Assembly (NCBI RefSeq): GCF_002160765.1
Contig: NZ_NFLF01000024.1
Span: 1 to 49,244 of the forward strand
DNA: 49,244 bases
From: Lachnoclostridium sp. An138
Lineage (GTDB): Bacteria; Bacillota; Clostridia; Lachnospirales; Lachnospiraceae
Direction of reading: 5' to 3'
In this document: positions 19,103 to 27,801 of the stretch, in pieces
How the letters are laid out: each line of letters opens with the position of its first letter
Position numbering within the stretch: position 1 is the first letter of the stretch
The notes under the pieces: generated by a model
The model's database searches: none
What the model was told of the DNA's origin: nothing
Seen by the model: the letters and a program-made list of their open reading frames with translations, nothing else
Program-made: the position numbers and the translations under genes

Positions 19103-20971
19103 TTATACCGCTGTGGTTTCTACAGTGGTTTCTGCCGCCTCCAACGGCCGGTCCAGCACCTCCATAAATTCCTCGCCTGTAATCGTCTCTTTCTCATACA
19201 GGAACTTGGCAATCTCATGGAGCTTGCGTATATTCTCGGAAATCAGCTTTCTTGCCTTATCATGCTCTGTTTTTACGACCTCCACAACCTTCCTGTCTAT
19301 AAGCGCCGCAGTCTCCGCCGAGCAGGCCAGAGAGGTGTCGCCGCCCAGATACTGATTGGTCACAGTCTCCATGGCCACCATATCAAACTCATCGGACATG
19401 CCGAAGCGGGTAATCATGGCTCTCGCCAGTTTGGTCGCCTGCTCGATATCATTGGAAGCGCCTGTGGTCACGGAGTGGAATACCAGCTCCTCCGCCACAC
19501 GGCCTCCGGTCAGCGTAGCAATCTTGTTTTCGATTTCCTCCTTCGACATCAGATTATGCTCACCCTCGTCCACCTGCATGGTGTAACCCAGAGCTCCCGA
19601 AGTACGGGGAATAATCGTAATCTTGTGCACCGGAGCGGAATGTGTCTGCAGGGCCGCCACCAGCGCATGGCCCACCTCGTGGTATGCCACAATCAGCTTC
19701 TCTTTGTTAGAAAGGACTTTATTCTTTTTCTGGTAACCGGCGATCACCACCTCCACGCTCTCTTCCAGGTCGCTCTGCACCACATACTTGCGGCCCTGGC
19801 GGACAGCCCGGAGGGCCGCCTCATTGATCATGTTCGCCAGCTCCGCGCCGGAAGCCCCTGCCGCCGCGCGGGCGATGGCATTGAAGTCCACGTTATCGCC
19901 AAGCTTGACTTTCTTCGCATGTACCTTCAGGATATCCTCGCGTCCCTGCAGATCCGGAAGCTCCACCGGAACCCTCCGGTCAAACCGGCCGGGACGAAGC
20001 AGCGCCGGGTCAAGGGAATCCGGCCGGTTGGTCGCCGCCAGAATCATAACGCCCCTGCGCCCGTCAAAACCATCCATCTCTGTGAGAAGCTGGTTCAGAG
20101 TCTGCTCACGCTCATCATTTCCGCTGAAGCCCGCGCCGTCACGCTTCTTTCCTATGGTATCGATCTCGTCGATAAACACGATACAAGGCGCTTTCTCATT
20201 GGCCTGCTGGAACAGGTCACGCACCTTCGCCGCGCCCATACCCACAAACATCTCTACGAACTCCGAACCGGAAATGGAAAAGAACGGTACGTTCGCCTCT
20301 CCTGCCACAGCCTTGGCCAGCAGTGTCTTACCGGTTCCCGGAGGGCCCACCAGAAGGGCTCCTTTCGGCATGGAAGCTCCGATTTCAGAATATTTGGCCG
20401 GGTTATGCAGGAAATCCACAATTTCCTGAAGGATTTCCTTCGCCTCATCCTCTCCGGCCACGTCAGAGAATCGGATGCCCGTCGTGGATTCCACGTAGAT
20501 CTTGGCGTTGCTCTTTCCAAAGGTCATGGCATTTCCCATGGCTCCGCCCATCTTCTTGGTGACGCTCCGCATCATCAGCTGCCCGATGGCAATCAGAATG
20601 ATAAAGGGCACCAGAGACATCAGAAGCGACATCCACGGGGACACCTGTTCGATAATCTGCGTTCCGTAACCTCCTTCCACTCCCGCATCCTGCAGACGGG
20701 TGAGCAGATCCGGGTCCGGGAAAATTCCCGTCTCATAATAGTTTACAGGATCGCTTTTATCTGAAAAAATGATCTGATTCTCCTGCTGATCAAGCTGTAC
20801 CTCCTGCACTTGCTTCTCCTCCAGCATACTCAGGAACGTATCATACCCTACTTCCGTAACCGTGGGCGACAAAAGATTCGGGAACAGGAAGAGATTCAGC
20901 AGAATCATAATCAGTATGACAACCGCGTAATAAAAAATAAATGGTTTCTTGTTATTTTTGACTTCTTTCAT
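19103..20971 (-). CDS. ftsH: ATP-dependent zinc metalloprotease FtsH, copy 1
   Basis: A 622-residue membrane AAA+ protease that degrades damaged or regulatory membrane and soluble proteins. Two membrane segments (about 11-30 and 113-133) flank an extracytoplasmic loop. Walker A GPPGTGKT is at 209-216, Walker B IVFIDEID at 264-271, the second region of homology [21 protein letters not shown] follows near 313, and the zinc motif HEVGH is at 431-435. Start set at 20971, with AGGAG 8 bases upstream; a longer frame reaching 21073 runs through the promoter and is rejected. A second ftsH lies at 42678-44498. Confidence 0.95.
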   Translation of the reverse strand: MKEVKNNKKPFIFYYAVVILIMILLNLFLFPNLLSPTVTEVGYDTFLSMLEEKQVQEVQLDQQENQIIFSDKSDPVNYYETGIFPDPDLLTRLQDAGVEGGYGTQIIEQVSPWMSLLMSLVPFIILIAIGQLMMRSVTKKMGGAMGNAMTFGKSNAKIYVESTTGIRFSDVAGEDEAKEILQEIVDFLHNPAKYSEIGASMPKGALLVGPPGTGKTLLAKAVAGEANVPFFSISGSEFVEMFVGMGAAKVRDLFQQANEKAPCIVFIDEIDTIGKKRDGAGFSGNDEREQTLNQLLTEMDGFDGRRGVMILAATNRPDSLDPALLRPGRFDRRVPVELPDLQGREDILKVHAKKVKLGDNVDFNAIARAAAGASGAELANMINEAALRAVRQGRKYVVQSDLEESVEVVIAGYQKKNKVLSNKEKLIVAYHEVGHALVAALQTHSAPVHKITIIPRTSGALGYTMQVDEGEHNLMSKEEIENKIATLTGGRVAEELVFHSVTTGASNDIEQATKLARAMITRFGMSDEFDMVAMETVTNQYLGGDTSLACSAETAALIDRKVVEVVKTEHDKARKLISENIRKLHEIAKFLYEKETITGEEFMEVLDRPLEAAETTVETTAV

Positions 20972-20991
20972 TCTTTTCTCCTGTTGTTTTA

Positions 20992-21014
20992 AGGCAGACA
21001 GACAAACTGCCTGC
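20992..21014 (-). other. Hairpin in the ftsH leader
   Basis: GGCAGGCAG / CTGTCTGCC arms (one G-U) with a 5-base loop lie between the promoter and ribosome site. No strong T-run follows. Its role is unknown. Confidence 0.4.
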
Positions 21015-21026
21015 CAGTATGAAAGA

Positions 21027-21055
21027 AGTCTAGCATTTTCCAAAATAACAATCAA
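21027..21055 (-). promoter_or_regulatory. Promoter of ftsH copy 1
   Basis: Minus-strand TTGATT, 17-base spacer, TAGACT with extended TGC; about 55 bases upstream of the start codon. It rules out the longer 5-prime frame. Confidence 0.7.
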
Positions 21056-21154
21056 TAAAGGAATTCTAAACAATTCTAAAAATTCTATGGAATCCCGTAT
21101 TCTGTCCTAATATGTGATGGACTTCTCTGTATCCGTGTTCGGACATTTCACGGC

Positions 21155-23923
21155 TTACAGGCTCTCCTGCCGGATACTGTCTATGATATTCTCGTGCTTC
21201 ATCCTGCCTCTGGCATACAGCATCGCAGCAAAAACCACCGCAAACACACTGAAGACAGCGATCAGAATACTCAGCGCCGGGACATAAAAATCTGTATATA
21301 TGCTGTCTGACACCACCCGGTAAATCTCCCAGGTCACAAGCAGAGATACGGGAATTCCATATAGCAGCGCCTTTGCTCCGTACAGCAGGCACTCAAAGTT
21401 CAGCATCCGGTTCATCTCCCTCGGCGTCATTCCCACAGACGAAAGTACCGCAAATTCTCTGCGCCGCAGAAGAAAGGCTGTGGAAATGGTATTGAACACA
21501 TTGGCCGCCGCTATCAGGGAAATCAGCGCAATAAATCCATAGGAAAAGATATCTATCGTCAGAAGCATGTTTCTTTCTGTATTCAGAGCCTGCCTGCTGT
21601 CATATACAAACATATAAGCTCTGTCCGCGTCTTCCTTTTCATCCGCCAGTTTCTGGATGCGCTCCGTCACAGCCTGGTGATCCTCCGCCTGCAGGTACAG
21701 GGTCCTGCGCGCCAGATATACGTCTGCTTTATCTCCTGCGGCGGCGCGGAAAACGCTTTCCGGCATAATAAGATAAAACCCGGAATTCCCCGCAAGCAGA
21801 TTCATGGGCCCCTGTTCCGCAAAACCTTCCACCCGGAGCCGCACAGACTGCTGATAATCCTCCATCGGAACATCCTCTTCGGAACCACCCGCCGCCTCTG
21901 CCGCTTCCATGGCCGCCACCCAGGCATCGGAATCTGTCAAAAGAAGCGTAATTTCCGCATTTTCATTTTCCAGAATTCGAAAGCTCTGGTATCTGTCCGC
22001 TGCCGCGTCATAGCTCTGGGTCCTGTCATAAGCCATCACAGACGGAAAATCTTTTACTCCTGTCCCCGCCGTATCCATTCCCTGCCTGGACATCCATGTT
22101 TCATAATCCGCGTCCTTCAGAATCAGGACGCTTGTGGAGAGCGACGCCTTCTCTTCTGCCCCGGTGTCTTCAGACCTGTCTGCAGTCCCGCCGGATTCTG
22201 TCTCCGGTTCCCACTCTTCCGCTGCCGGCGCTCCGGCTTCCGCCTCATACATGGCCAGCCCCTGCTCTGTCATATCCTCCACGGACACCAGCGAATCTGT
22301 ATAAACCCAGGCCGTATCCAGCGCCGCGCCGACTCCCTCCGTCCGGGAAATCTCTCCGGCCAGGCTCTGCATCTCCTTTTCCAGATGAACCTGAATATCG
22401 TAATCCGGCACACTGCTGATATCAAACACACTTCTCCGGATATACGAAGAAAAGGAGCTGGCAGAGATAAAAAGCACAATACTGATAAACAGCGAAAAAA
22501 TCGTAACCCGGTACTGCCTTTTTTCTCTGGCAAAATGCCTGCCCGCCACCATGGCGGGAAGCCCGAACAGCCGGTAAGAAAATCTGCTGCGGACAGAGCC
22601 GTTCCGCCGGGAAAAACGGGTCTGTTTCGACGGTTTTCTGATGTCTTTGGCCTGCCGGACCGCCTCTATGGGCGGTATCCCGGCCGCGCGTCTGGCCGGA
22701 ACCCAGGCAGACACCAGGACTGTCACAAGCGCCGTCAGAGCCGCGATTCCCACCGCAGTCCAGGATACATGAAGGCTCATGACCACCGAATCGCTGTACA
22801 TAAGGTAGACAAAGTAACTTCCTGTAAAGTGAAGCGTCACACCGATTCCTAGGATTCCCGCCCCGATTCCCAGAGGAATCCCTATGGCGCCCAGAAGCAG
22901 GGCTTCCCGGAATACCATGCCCCGAAGCTGCTTTGGCGTAGCGCCCACCGAAGACAGAAGGCCAAACTGCTTCGTCCGGTCGCTGACGGAAATCGCAAAA
23001 GAATTGTACACCAGCGAAATGCCGCCTGTCATAATCAGTGCGGTCAGAATCGCCGCCAGCCCGTACAGCATCCGCATATAAGGTCTGTTCCGGGAAGATC
23101 CCAGATAGCGGAGAAGCTCTGAATTGTAGGTACGCTCACAGCCGGACAGCTTCTCGTCTGTAAAACGGTAGATATCCGAAGCATGTTTCGTCCGGATAAA
23201 GCAGCTGTAGGAAGCGTCCGCAGCCGGGTTTTCATCCATGACCGTCAGGCTGTACAAAGCCGGATGGGTGCTGCTGTCCATAAACGCAGGCGTCTCAATC
23301 ATACCCACCACCGTATATTCCCGCGTCCCGGCAGGGACAAATTCTTCCAGGACCCGGATACGATCGTTTCGCTCATCCGCATAGATAAGCGGATTGTAAG
23401 GACCCAGAGTCTCCCCGTCCAGCGTCCTGCTGCCCAGCTCCAGAGTCAGTGTATCGCCGATCTTTACATCGAGAAGCCCCCAGTTCACCGCCCAGTGGGA
23501 AATCACAATCTCCCGACTGTTCTCCGGCATCCGCCCTTCCGTGAGCACAATCGGCATCATATCCGTAAATCCCTCTCCCAGACCGGCCACATAGAGGTAG
23601 GGCGTCCGGTAAGCATTCAGTTCTTCCTCATCCAGATTCTCAAAGAAGGCATAGCCCAGCTCCTGCCAGGCTGCAAGACCTGTCACTTCCTCATCCTCTG
23701 AGAGCTCTGAAAGCTTCCCCGCCGGAACCTGGAATGCCGCCCCGTACCAGTTTCCCTGGTCCTCAATGGATACCCGAATCATATACTGCCGGAGACTTGA
23801 AATGAAGGTCGTGACCGCTGTGAGCATGGCTGCCGCCAGCAGGATGCCGATGATGGTAACCAGCGTCCGCGTCCGGTTCTTTTTCAGGGTCTTCCAGGTC
23901 ACATTAGTAAATACATTTTTCAT
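21155..23923 (-). CDS. FtsX-like ABC transporter permease
   Basis: A 922-residue membrane protein with two FtsX/MacB-type permease modules. A first helix near 20-42 is followed by a large extracytoplasmic domain (about 45-270), then three helices (275-300, 335-360, 385-410). A fourth anchor near 470 is followed by a second external domain (about 500-790), with three final helices. This is the organisation of transporters that move peptides, lipids or antibiotics or transmit force across the membrane. It overlaps the ATPase gene by 4 bases and follows a two-component system, so antimicrobial-peptide sensing or export is plausible. Its size exceeds BceB (about 650), so it is not a simple Bce permease. 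Confidence 0.9.
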   Translation of the reverse strand: MKNVFTNVTWKTLKKNRTRTLVTIIGILLAAAMLTAVTTFISSLRQYMIRVSIEDQGNWYGAAFQVPAGKLSELSEDEEVTGLAAWQELGYAFFENLDEEELNAYRTPYLYVAGLGEGFTDMMPIVLTEGRMPENSREIVISHWAVNWGLLDVKIGDTLTLELGSRTLDGETLGPYNPLIYADERNDRIRVLEEFVPAGTREYTVVGMIETPAFMDSSTHPALYSLTVMDENPAADASYSCFIRTKHASDIYRFTDEKLSGCERTYNSELLRYLGSSRNRPYMRMLYGLAAILTALIMTGGISLVYNSFAISVSDRTKQFGLLSSVGATPKQLRGMVFREALLLGAIGIPLGIGAGILGIGVTLHFTGSYFVYLMYSDSVVMSLHVSWTAVGIAALTALVTVLVSAWVPARRAAGIPPIEAVRQAKDIRKPSKQTRFSRRNGSVRSRFSYRLFGLPAMVAGRHFAREKRQYRVTIFSLFISIVLFISASSFSSYIRRSVFDISSVPDYDIQVHLEKEMQSLAGEISRTEGVGAALDTAWVYTDSLVSVEDMTEQGLAMYEAEAGAPAAEEWEPETESGGTADRSEDTGAEEKASLSTSVLILKDADYETWMSRQGMDTAGTGVKDFPSVMAYDRTQSYDAAADRYQSFRILENENAEITLLLTDSDAWVAAMEAAEAAGGSEEDVPMEDYQQSVRLRVEGFAEQGPMNLLAGNSGFYLIMPESVFRAAAGDKADVYLARRTLYLQAEDHQAVTERIQKLADEKEDADRAYMFVYDSRQALNTERNMLLTIDIFSYGFIALISLIAAANVFNTISTAFLLRRREFAVLSSVGMTPREMNRMLNFECLLYGAKALLYGIPVSLLVTWEIYRVVSDSIYTDFYVPALSILIAVFSVFAVVFAAMLYARGRMKHENIIDSIRQESL

Positions 23924-24603
23924 CGGCGGATCACCTCGTCTCTGGCAATCCTTCCGTCCTCCATCACCATGATCCGGTCCGCCTGCAGAGCCAGATTTTC
24001 ATCGTGGGTAATCATAACCAGAGTCTGGCCGAATTTCCGGTTGGACAGCTTTAAAAGCTCCATGATCTCCTGGCTGTTCTTTGAGTCCAAATTTCCTGTG
24101 GGCTCATCCGCGAGAACGAGGGCCGGGGCATTCATGAGCGCCCGCCCGATGGACACTCTCTGCTGCTGGCCGCCGGAAAGCTGGTTCGGAAGATGCTTCC
24201 TGCGGTCTGAGAGGCCGAGAAGCGTAAGCAGCTCCTCCAGCCGTTCTTTATTAACCGGACGGCCGTCCATCAGCACCGGAAGCGTGATATTTTCCTCCAC
24301 GTCCAGTACCGGAATCAAATTGTAGAACTGATAGACAAGCCCCACCTCCCGTCTCCGGAATATGGCAAGCTGCTCTTCGTTCTGCCCATAGATATCCTTT
24401 CCGTCCAGATATACCTTCCCGGATGTGGGTCGATCCACACCTCCCAGAATGTGAAGAAGCGTCGATTTGCCTGATCCGGACGGTCCGATGATCGCCACGA
24501 ACTCTCCCTGCTGAATGTAAAAAGATACATCGTCCAAAGCCCGGACCTCATTTTCTCCTGAGCCGTAAATCTTGGACAGATGATCTGCCTTTAAAACTTC
24601 CAT
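23920..24603 (-). CDS. ABC transporter ATPase (LolD/MacB/BceA type)
   Basis: A 227-residue ATPase that energises the adjacent FtsX-type permease. Walker A GPSGSGKST is near residue 40, the signature LSGGQQQR near 142, and Walker B ALVLADEPTGNLDSK near 160. DEPTGNLD is diagnostic for the subgroup acting with FtsX-like permeases. Its stop overlaps the permease ATG (ATGA), giving tight coupling. It is preceded by a promoter-like region with tandem GTCAC repeats and separated from the histidine kinase by a strong terminator, so the transporter is a separate, probably regulated unit. Confidence 0.94.
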   Translation of the reverse strand: MEVLKADHLSKIYGSGENEVRALDDVSFYIQQGEFVAIIGPSGSGKSTLLHILGGVDRPTSGKVYLDGKDIYGQNEEQLAIFRRREVGLVYQFYNLIPVLDVEENITLPVLMDGRPVNKERLEELLTLLGLSDRRKHLPNQLSGGQQQRVSIGRALMNAPALVLADEPTGNLDSKNSQEIMELLKLSNRKFGQTLVMITHDENLALQADRIMVMEDGRIARDEVIRR

Positions 24604-24634
24604 ACTGCTCCCTCCAGTGATGTTTTTCAGGATA

Positions 24635-24666
24635 AGTATAACAGGAGCAGGTGACGCTCCAGTGAC
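24635..24666 (-). promoter_or_regulatory. Activated promoter of the ABC exporter with tandem repeats
   Basis: Minus-strand TATACT (24635-24640) has no good -35. Instead GTCAC-N6-GTCAC direct repeats, spaced 11 bases, lie at 24651-24666. A third, inverted GTCAC (24684-24688) and the palindrome ACAATATTGT (24676-24685) sit further upstream. Spacing of one helical turn fits an OmpR-class response regulator. Confidence 0.55.
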
Positions 24667-24696
24667 TTGAAACTAACAATATTGTCACTTTCCAAA

Positions 24697-24747
24697 ACGC
24701 CGGCGCAGTGTAGAAGGGGCATACCGCCCCGTTCTCCTGCGCCGGCG
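24697..24747 (-). terminator. Terminator after the histidine kinase gene
   Basis: Arms CGCCGGCGCAG / CTGCGCCGGCG perfectly paired, with an inner GGGGC / GCCCC hairpin, followed by TTTT on the minus strand. It starts at the kinase stop codon. Confidence 0.85.
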
Positions 24748-25761
24748 CTATACAATTCCTTTATAGAAGCGTAAGGTGAACCGCGCTCCGCCCTCCGGGC
24801 GGTTCTCCGCCTTAATCATTCCGTTCTGGGCGTTTACAATCATCCGCGCCAGGGCAAGGCCAATGCCCACGCCCGTGCCAAAGGACTGTTTTCCCCTGTA
24901 AAACCGTTCAAACAGGTGGGGAAGATCCTCCGGATCGATGCCCGGGCCGTTGTCCTCTATGACAAACTCTGTATACAGATTATTTTCCTGCGTTCTGATC
25001 CACAGCCTGCCGCCCTCTCCCGCATGCTCCAGACAGTTTTTCACAATATTCCCAAGAGCCTCGGCGCTCCAGTCTGCGTCGCCCGAAAAAACCGCCCCCT
25101 CCTGCAGCTTCAGCTCCGTCTCCTGCCCGCGGATCTCCATGGGAATCCCAAAGGGCTCCAGCGCCGCCTGCACAAGGCCTGACGCGTCCACCCGGTTCTG
25201 CGCGAAAACTGCCGTTCCCGCGTCAATCCGCGCGATTTTCAGCAAAGCTTCCACCAGCCAGCTGGTGCGCTCCAGAAGCTGTCCCGCCTCATAGACCAGA
25301 CGCCTCCTGTTCTCCTCGTCCGTCTCACCGGGCAGCCTTGCCAGAAGCAGGTTCAGAGAGGTCAGGGGCGTGCGGAGCTGATGGGAGATATCCGCCAGCG
25401 AATCGCTCAGGTAGACCTTTTCTTTCTGCAGCCGCTGCGACTGCTCCTGAAGCCTGGAAATCAACTTCTCGAGCTCATTTGCCAGAATCGCAAGCTCCCC
25501 TTCTTCATACTGTCTGAGATCCAGAGAGCGTTCCCCATGAAGAAGCCGGTCCGCTTCGGCGGCCAGCTCCTCCAGCCGGCGGTAGCGGCGGACGGTAAAA
25601 GCTGTCCAGAAAAGAAGCTGCACAAGGCCGGCCGCTCCCAGAAAAACCGCGCAGACAACCCCTCCGGGCAGAAAGAGCAAAGCCAGACATACGGCTGCCG
25701 CCCAAAATGCCAGTGAAAAAAGAAGCTGCCGTTTCAGCTCCGGATTCCGCAGATAACGCAT
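24748..25761 (-). CDS. Two-component sensor histidine kinase
   Basis: About 337 residues. Two membrane helices near the N-terminus (about 12-33 and 36-58) are joined by only a few residues, so there is almost no external sensor domain. A HAMP-like linker runs about 60-110. The H-box SLADISHQLRTPLTS holds the phospho-accepting His (residue 127 from this start). N, G1 and G2 ATP-binding boxes follow (NIVKNCLEHA, DNGPGIDPEDLPHLFERF, GVGIGLALA). Kinases with this minimal sensor usually detect their signal through a partner such as an ABC transporter. GGAGG spacing favours 25761 over an ATG 6 bases earlier. Confidence 0.93.
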   Translation of the reverse strand: MRYLRNPELKRQLLFSLAFWAAAVCLALLFLPGGVVCAVFLGAAGLVQLLFWTAFTVRRYRRLEELAAEADRLLHGERSLDLRQYEEGELAILANELEKLISRLQEQSQRLQKEKVYLSDSLADISHQLRTPLTSLNLLLARLPGETDEENRRRLVYEAGQLLERTSWLVEALLKIARIDAGTAVFAQNRVDASGLVQAALEPFGIPMEIRGQETELKLQEGAVFSGDADWSAEALGNIVKNCLEHAGEGGRLWIRTQENNLYTEFVIEDNGPGIDPEDLPHLFERFYRGKQSFGTGVGIGLALARMIVNAQNGMIKAENRPEGGARFTLRFYKGIV

Positions 25762-25798
25762 CACCATTTCCTCCCGTCTCTTTCATCCTCTGATCTTG

Positions 25799-26470
25799 CT
25801 ATTCCCCGAGTCTGTATCCCAGGCCCCGTACCGTCCGGATAATCGTCGGGTTCTGGGGATCGGTCTCGATCTTTTCCCGCAGCCTCTTGATATAGACAGT
25901 CAGTGTATTATCATTCACAAATTCTCCGGCCGCATCCCAGATCTCTTCCAGAAGTCTGCCCCTGGAGAGCACCATTCCCTTATGATTCAGGAAAAACAGC
26001 AGAAGCCGGTACTCCAGCGCTGTCAGAAGGCAGTCCTGTCCGTCTTTTGTGACTGCGGCACGCACTGTATCCACTCTCAGGTCCTCAATCTCCAGCACCG
26101 CCTGGCTCTTTCCGCAGCGGCGCAGCACGCTTCGAATCCGGGACACCAGCTCACGGGGTCGGAAGGGCTTGCTCACATAATCCTCGGCTCCCAGCTCCAG
26201 CCCTGTGACGACACTGAACTCATCCCCGGAAGCCGTCAGGAAAATCACGGGGATGTCTGAAACCGCCTTCACCGCCGAGCAGACCGAAAAGCCATTGCCG
26301 TTTTTTAAGGATACGTCCAGAAGAAGCAGATCGAAGCTTTCTTCCTCCACAGCCTGAAGAGCCTCCTTCTGCCCCTCTTCCGCGCGGACCTGAAAGCCCT
26401 CCGCCCGCAGCACGGCGCTCAAATTTTCTATAATGTCTTTATCGTCTTCTACCAGCAGTATTTTTGACAT
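25799..26470 (-). CDS. OmpR-family response regulator
   Basis: A 223-residue transcription factor. The receiver domain (1-115) has the acidic pair Glu8-Asp9-Asp10, phospho-acceptor Asp52 in LLLLDVSL and the conserved Lys in YVSKPF near 103. The winged-helix DNA-binding domain (about 128-222) contains EYRLLLFFLNHKG and NDNTLTVYIKRLREKI. It is 37 bases upstream of the histidine kinase gene in the same unit. Tandem repeats before the ABC exporter promoter are a natural target. BceR-like function is an inference from the neighbours. Confidence 0.94.
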   Translation of the reverse strand: MSKILLVEDDKDIIENLSAVLRAEGFQVRAEEGQKEALQAVEEESFDLLLLDVSLKNGNGFSVCSAVKAVSDIPVIFLTASGDEFSVVTGLELGAEDYVSKPFRPRELVSRIRSVLRRCGKSQAVLEIEDLRVDTVRAAVTKDGQDCLLTALEYRLLLFFLNHKGMVLSRGRLLEEIWDAAGEFVNDNTLTVYIKRLREKIETDPQNPTIIRTVRGLGYRLGE

Positions 26471-26495
26471 GTTTTGTTCTCCTGTTCTGTCTCTT

Positions 26496-26523
26496 CAGCG
26501 GCAGGAAGCTCCCTGCCCGCTGA
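26496..26523 (-). other. Leader hairpin of the response-regulator gene
   Basis: Near-perfect arms TCAGCGG-GCAGG / CCTGC-CGCTGA (one bulged G) lie in the 5-prime leader. No T-run follows, so no termination is claimed. Confidence 0.4.
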
Positions 26524-26541
26524 AAGATTTCCTCTCGTTCT

Positions 26542-26570
26542 ACGATAGCATAAGCCCGCCCTGCCTGCAA
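26542..26570 (-). promoter_or_regulatory. Promoter of the two-component operon
   Basis: Minus-strand TTGCAG, 17-base spacer, TATCGT with extended TGC; about 65 bases upstream of the response-regulator start. Confidence 0.65.
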
Positions 26571-26638
26571 TGAGTATTTCCTGTTCCCGCCGCTTCCGAT
26601 TTCTTTCAGATTCTTTCTGTAAAAAATTTCAAATCTCA

Positions 26639-26667
26639 TAGACTGTTCAGGGGTTTTCTGGTATAAT
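26639..26667 (+). promoter_or_regulatory. Promoter of the lone plus-strand gene
   Basis: TAGACT, 17-base spacer, perfect TATAAT preceded by TGG (extended -10). A GAGGAGGAAT ribosome site follows before the ATG at 26736. Confidence 0.75.
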
Positions 26668-26735
26668 CAGTATAAATTATCCTGAGCAGAAAAACTGTCT
26701 GTTCAGACTTATTTTACAAAAGAGGAGGAATCTTT

Positions 26736-27626
26736 ATGAAATGGTATCAAAAAACAGGATGGATTATTCTTCTCCTTCTTGTCTTTTTCCCTGCGGGCTG
26801 CTATCTGATGTGGAAGTACAAACCTCAGTGGCATAAGTGGATAAAATGGCCCGTCTCTGTCGTGTTTGGTATCTGGTTTCTGGCGATCGCAGCCTCGTCC
26901 CTGCTGCCCTCCCAGTCTCCCGGCTCTCTCGTTCTTTCCGGGGCGCCCGATGAACCGCTTGCCACGAACGAATCCGTAAGTCTCAGCCTGGAAGCCACAC
27001 CCGCAGACGCTTCTCTGGATGGTCTGACCTTTATTTATGACGATTCTCTTATCGATGTTCAAAAAGGACCGCAGCAAAATGAACTTATCGTCACTGCAAA
27101 GGATACGCCGGGAACTGCCGCCGTCTGCGTCAAATCCGCAGACAGTTCCGCAGTCAGCAACATTGTCGTTCTGGAAATTGAGGCTCCTGACGCCGCAGAA
27201 GCCGCTTCCGCGGAAATAGATTCACAGATACAGGCCGCTGTCGATGAAGCGCTCGCAGAGACGCAGGCTCTTCTGGAGCAAAAAGAAACGGAACTAAGCG
27301 ATACAAAAGCAGCTCTGGAAGAAACACAGCAGCAGCTGGCTCAGGCACAAAGCGAACTGGAACAGACACAGGACGAGCTTGAGGAAGCCCGGAATTCCAG
27401 AAGAGAAACTTCTTCCGGCACGGCTTCCACTGATTCCATAAGCGAAAGCTCTTCCTCTTCTGCTTCTTCCTCTGCCGATTCCGGAGTGGCAAACTCTCAG
27501 ACGGTGCTGGTCACCCGGACAGGCAGCAAGTATCACACTCATAAATGCGGAAACGGCACTTATTATGAGGCCACCCTTGACGAGGCTCTGGCCAGAGGAC
27601 TGACTCCCTGCGAAAAATGCTATTGA
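26736..27626 (+). CDS. Membrane-anchored coiled-coil protein with C-terminal Cys/His motif
   Basis: A 296-residue protein of unknown role and the only convincing gene on the plus strand. Two membrane segments (about 7-26 and 38-57) precede a probable Ig-like extracytoplasmic domain (64-148). A Gln/Glu-rich coiled coil (158-222) and a Ser-rich linker (223-252) follow. The C-terminus (257-296) reads like the small domain often seen at the ends of exported Firmicutes proteins and nuclease-associated proteins: GSKYHTHKCG, then EALARGLTPCEKCY, giving H-x3-C and C-x2-C. It may bind metal or be a short cell-surface module. It has its own promoter and a terminator at 27707-27737. Confidence 0.85.
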   Translation: MKWYQKTGWIILLLLVFFPAGCYLMWKYKPQWHKWIKWPVSVVFGIWFLAIAASSLLPSQSPGSLVLSGAPDEPLATNESVSLSLEATPADASLDGLTFIYDDSLIDVQKGPQQNELIVTAKDTPGTAAVCVKSADSSAVSNIVVLEIEAPDAAEAASAEIDSQIQAAVDEALAETQALLEQKETELSDTKAALEETQQQLAQAQSELEQTQDELEEARNSRRETSSGTASTDSISESSSSSASSSADSGVANSQTVLVTRTGSKYHTHKCGNGTYYEATLDEALARGLTPCEKCY

Positions 27627-27706
27627 GCCATGCTGGCGGAAGATCTCTCCCACCTGGCAGACCTGTCAGAAAACCGGGATGCTCCGGCCACACGGATATA
27701 AAACCA

Positions 27707-27737
27707 GGGCGTTCTGAATCTGATGTTCAGAACGCCC
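27707..27737. terminator. Convergent terminator
   Basis: Perfect 12-base arms GGGCGTTCTGAA / TTCAGAACGCCC between two converging genes. T-rich sequence follows on the minus strand (TGGTTTTA) and a weaker TA-rich run on the plus strand, so it probably serves both directions. Confidence 0.75.
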
Positions 27738-27801
27738 CGTATATTACTTGCATATTACCTCTGTATACTGCATCGCAGTTTACATCTTCTGAGATTTCTC
27801 T

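Noticed and set aside
19217-20764. A 515-codon plus-strand frame over ftsH
   Set aside because: Antisense shadow of the FtsH gene, whose catalytic motifs are intact.
20972-21073. N-terminal extension of FtsH copy 1
   Set aside because: It would run through the promoter and a leader hairpin; the AGGAG site places the start at 20971.
21677-22852. A 391-codon plus-strand frame over the FtsX permease
   Set aside because: Antisense shadow, no family features.
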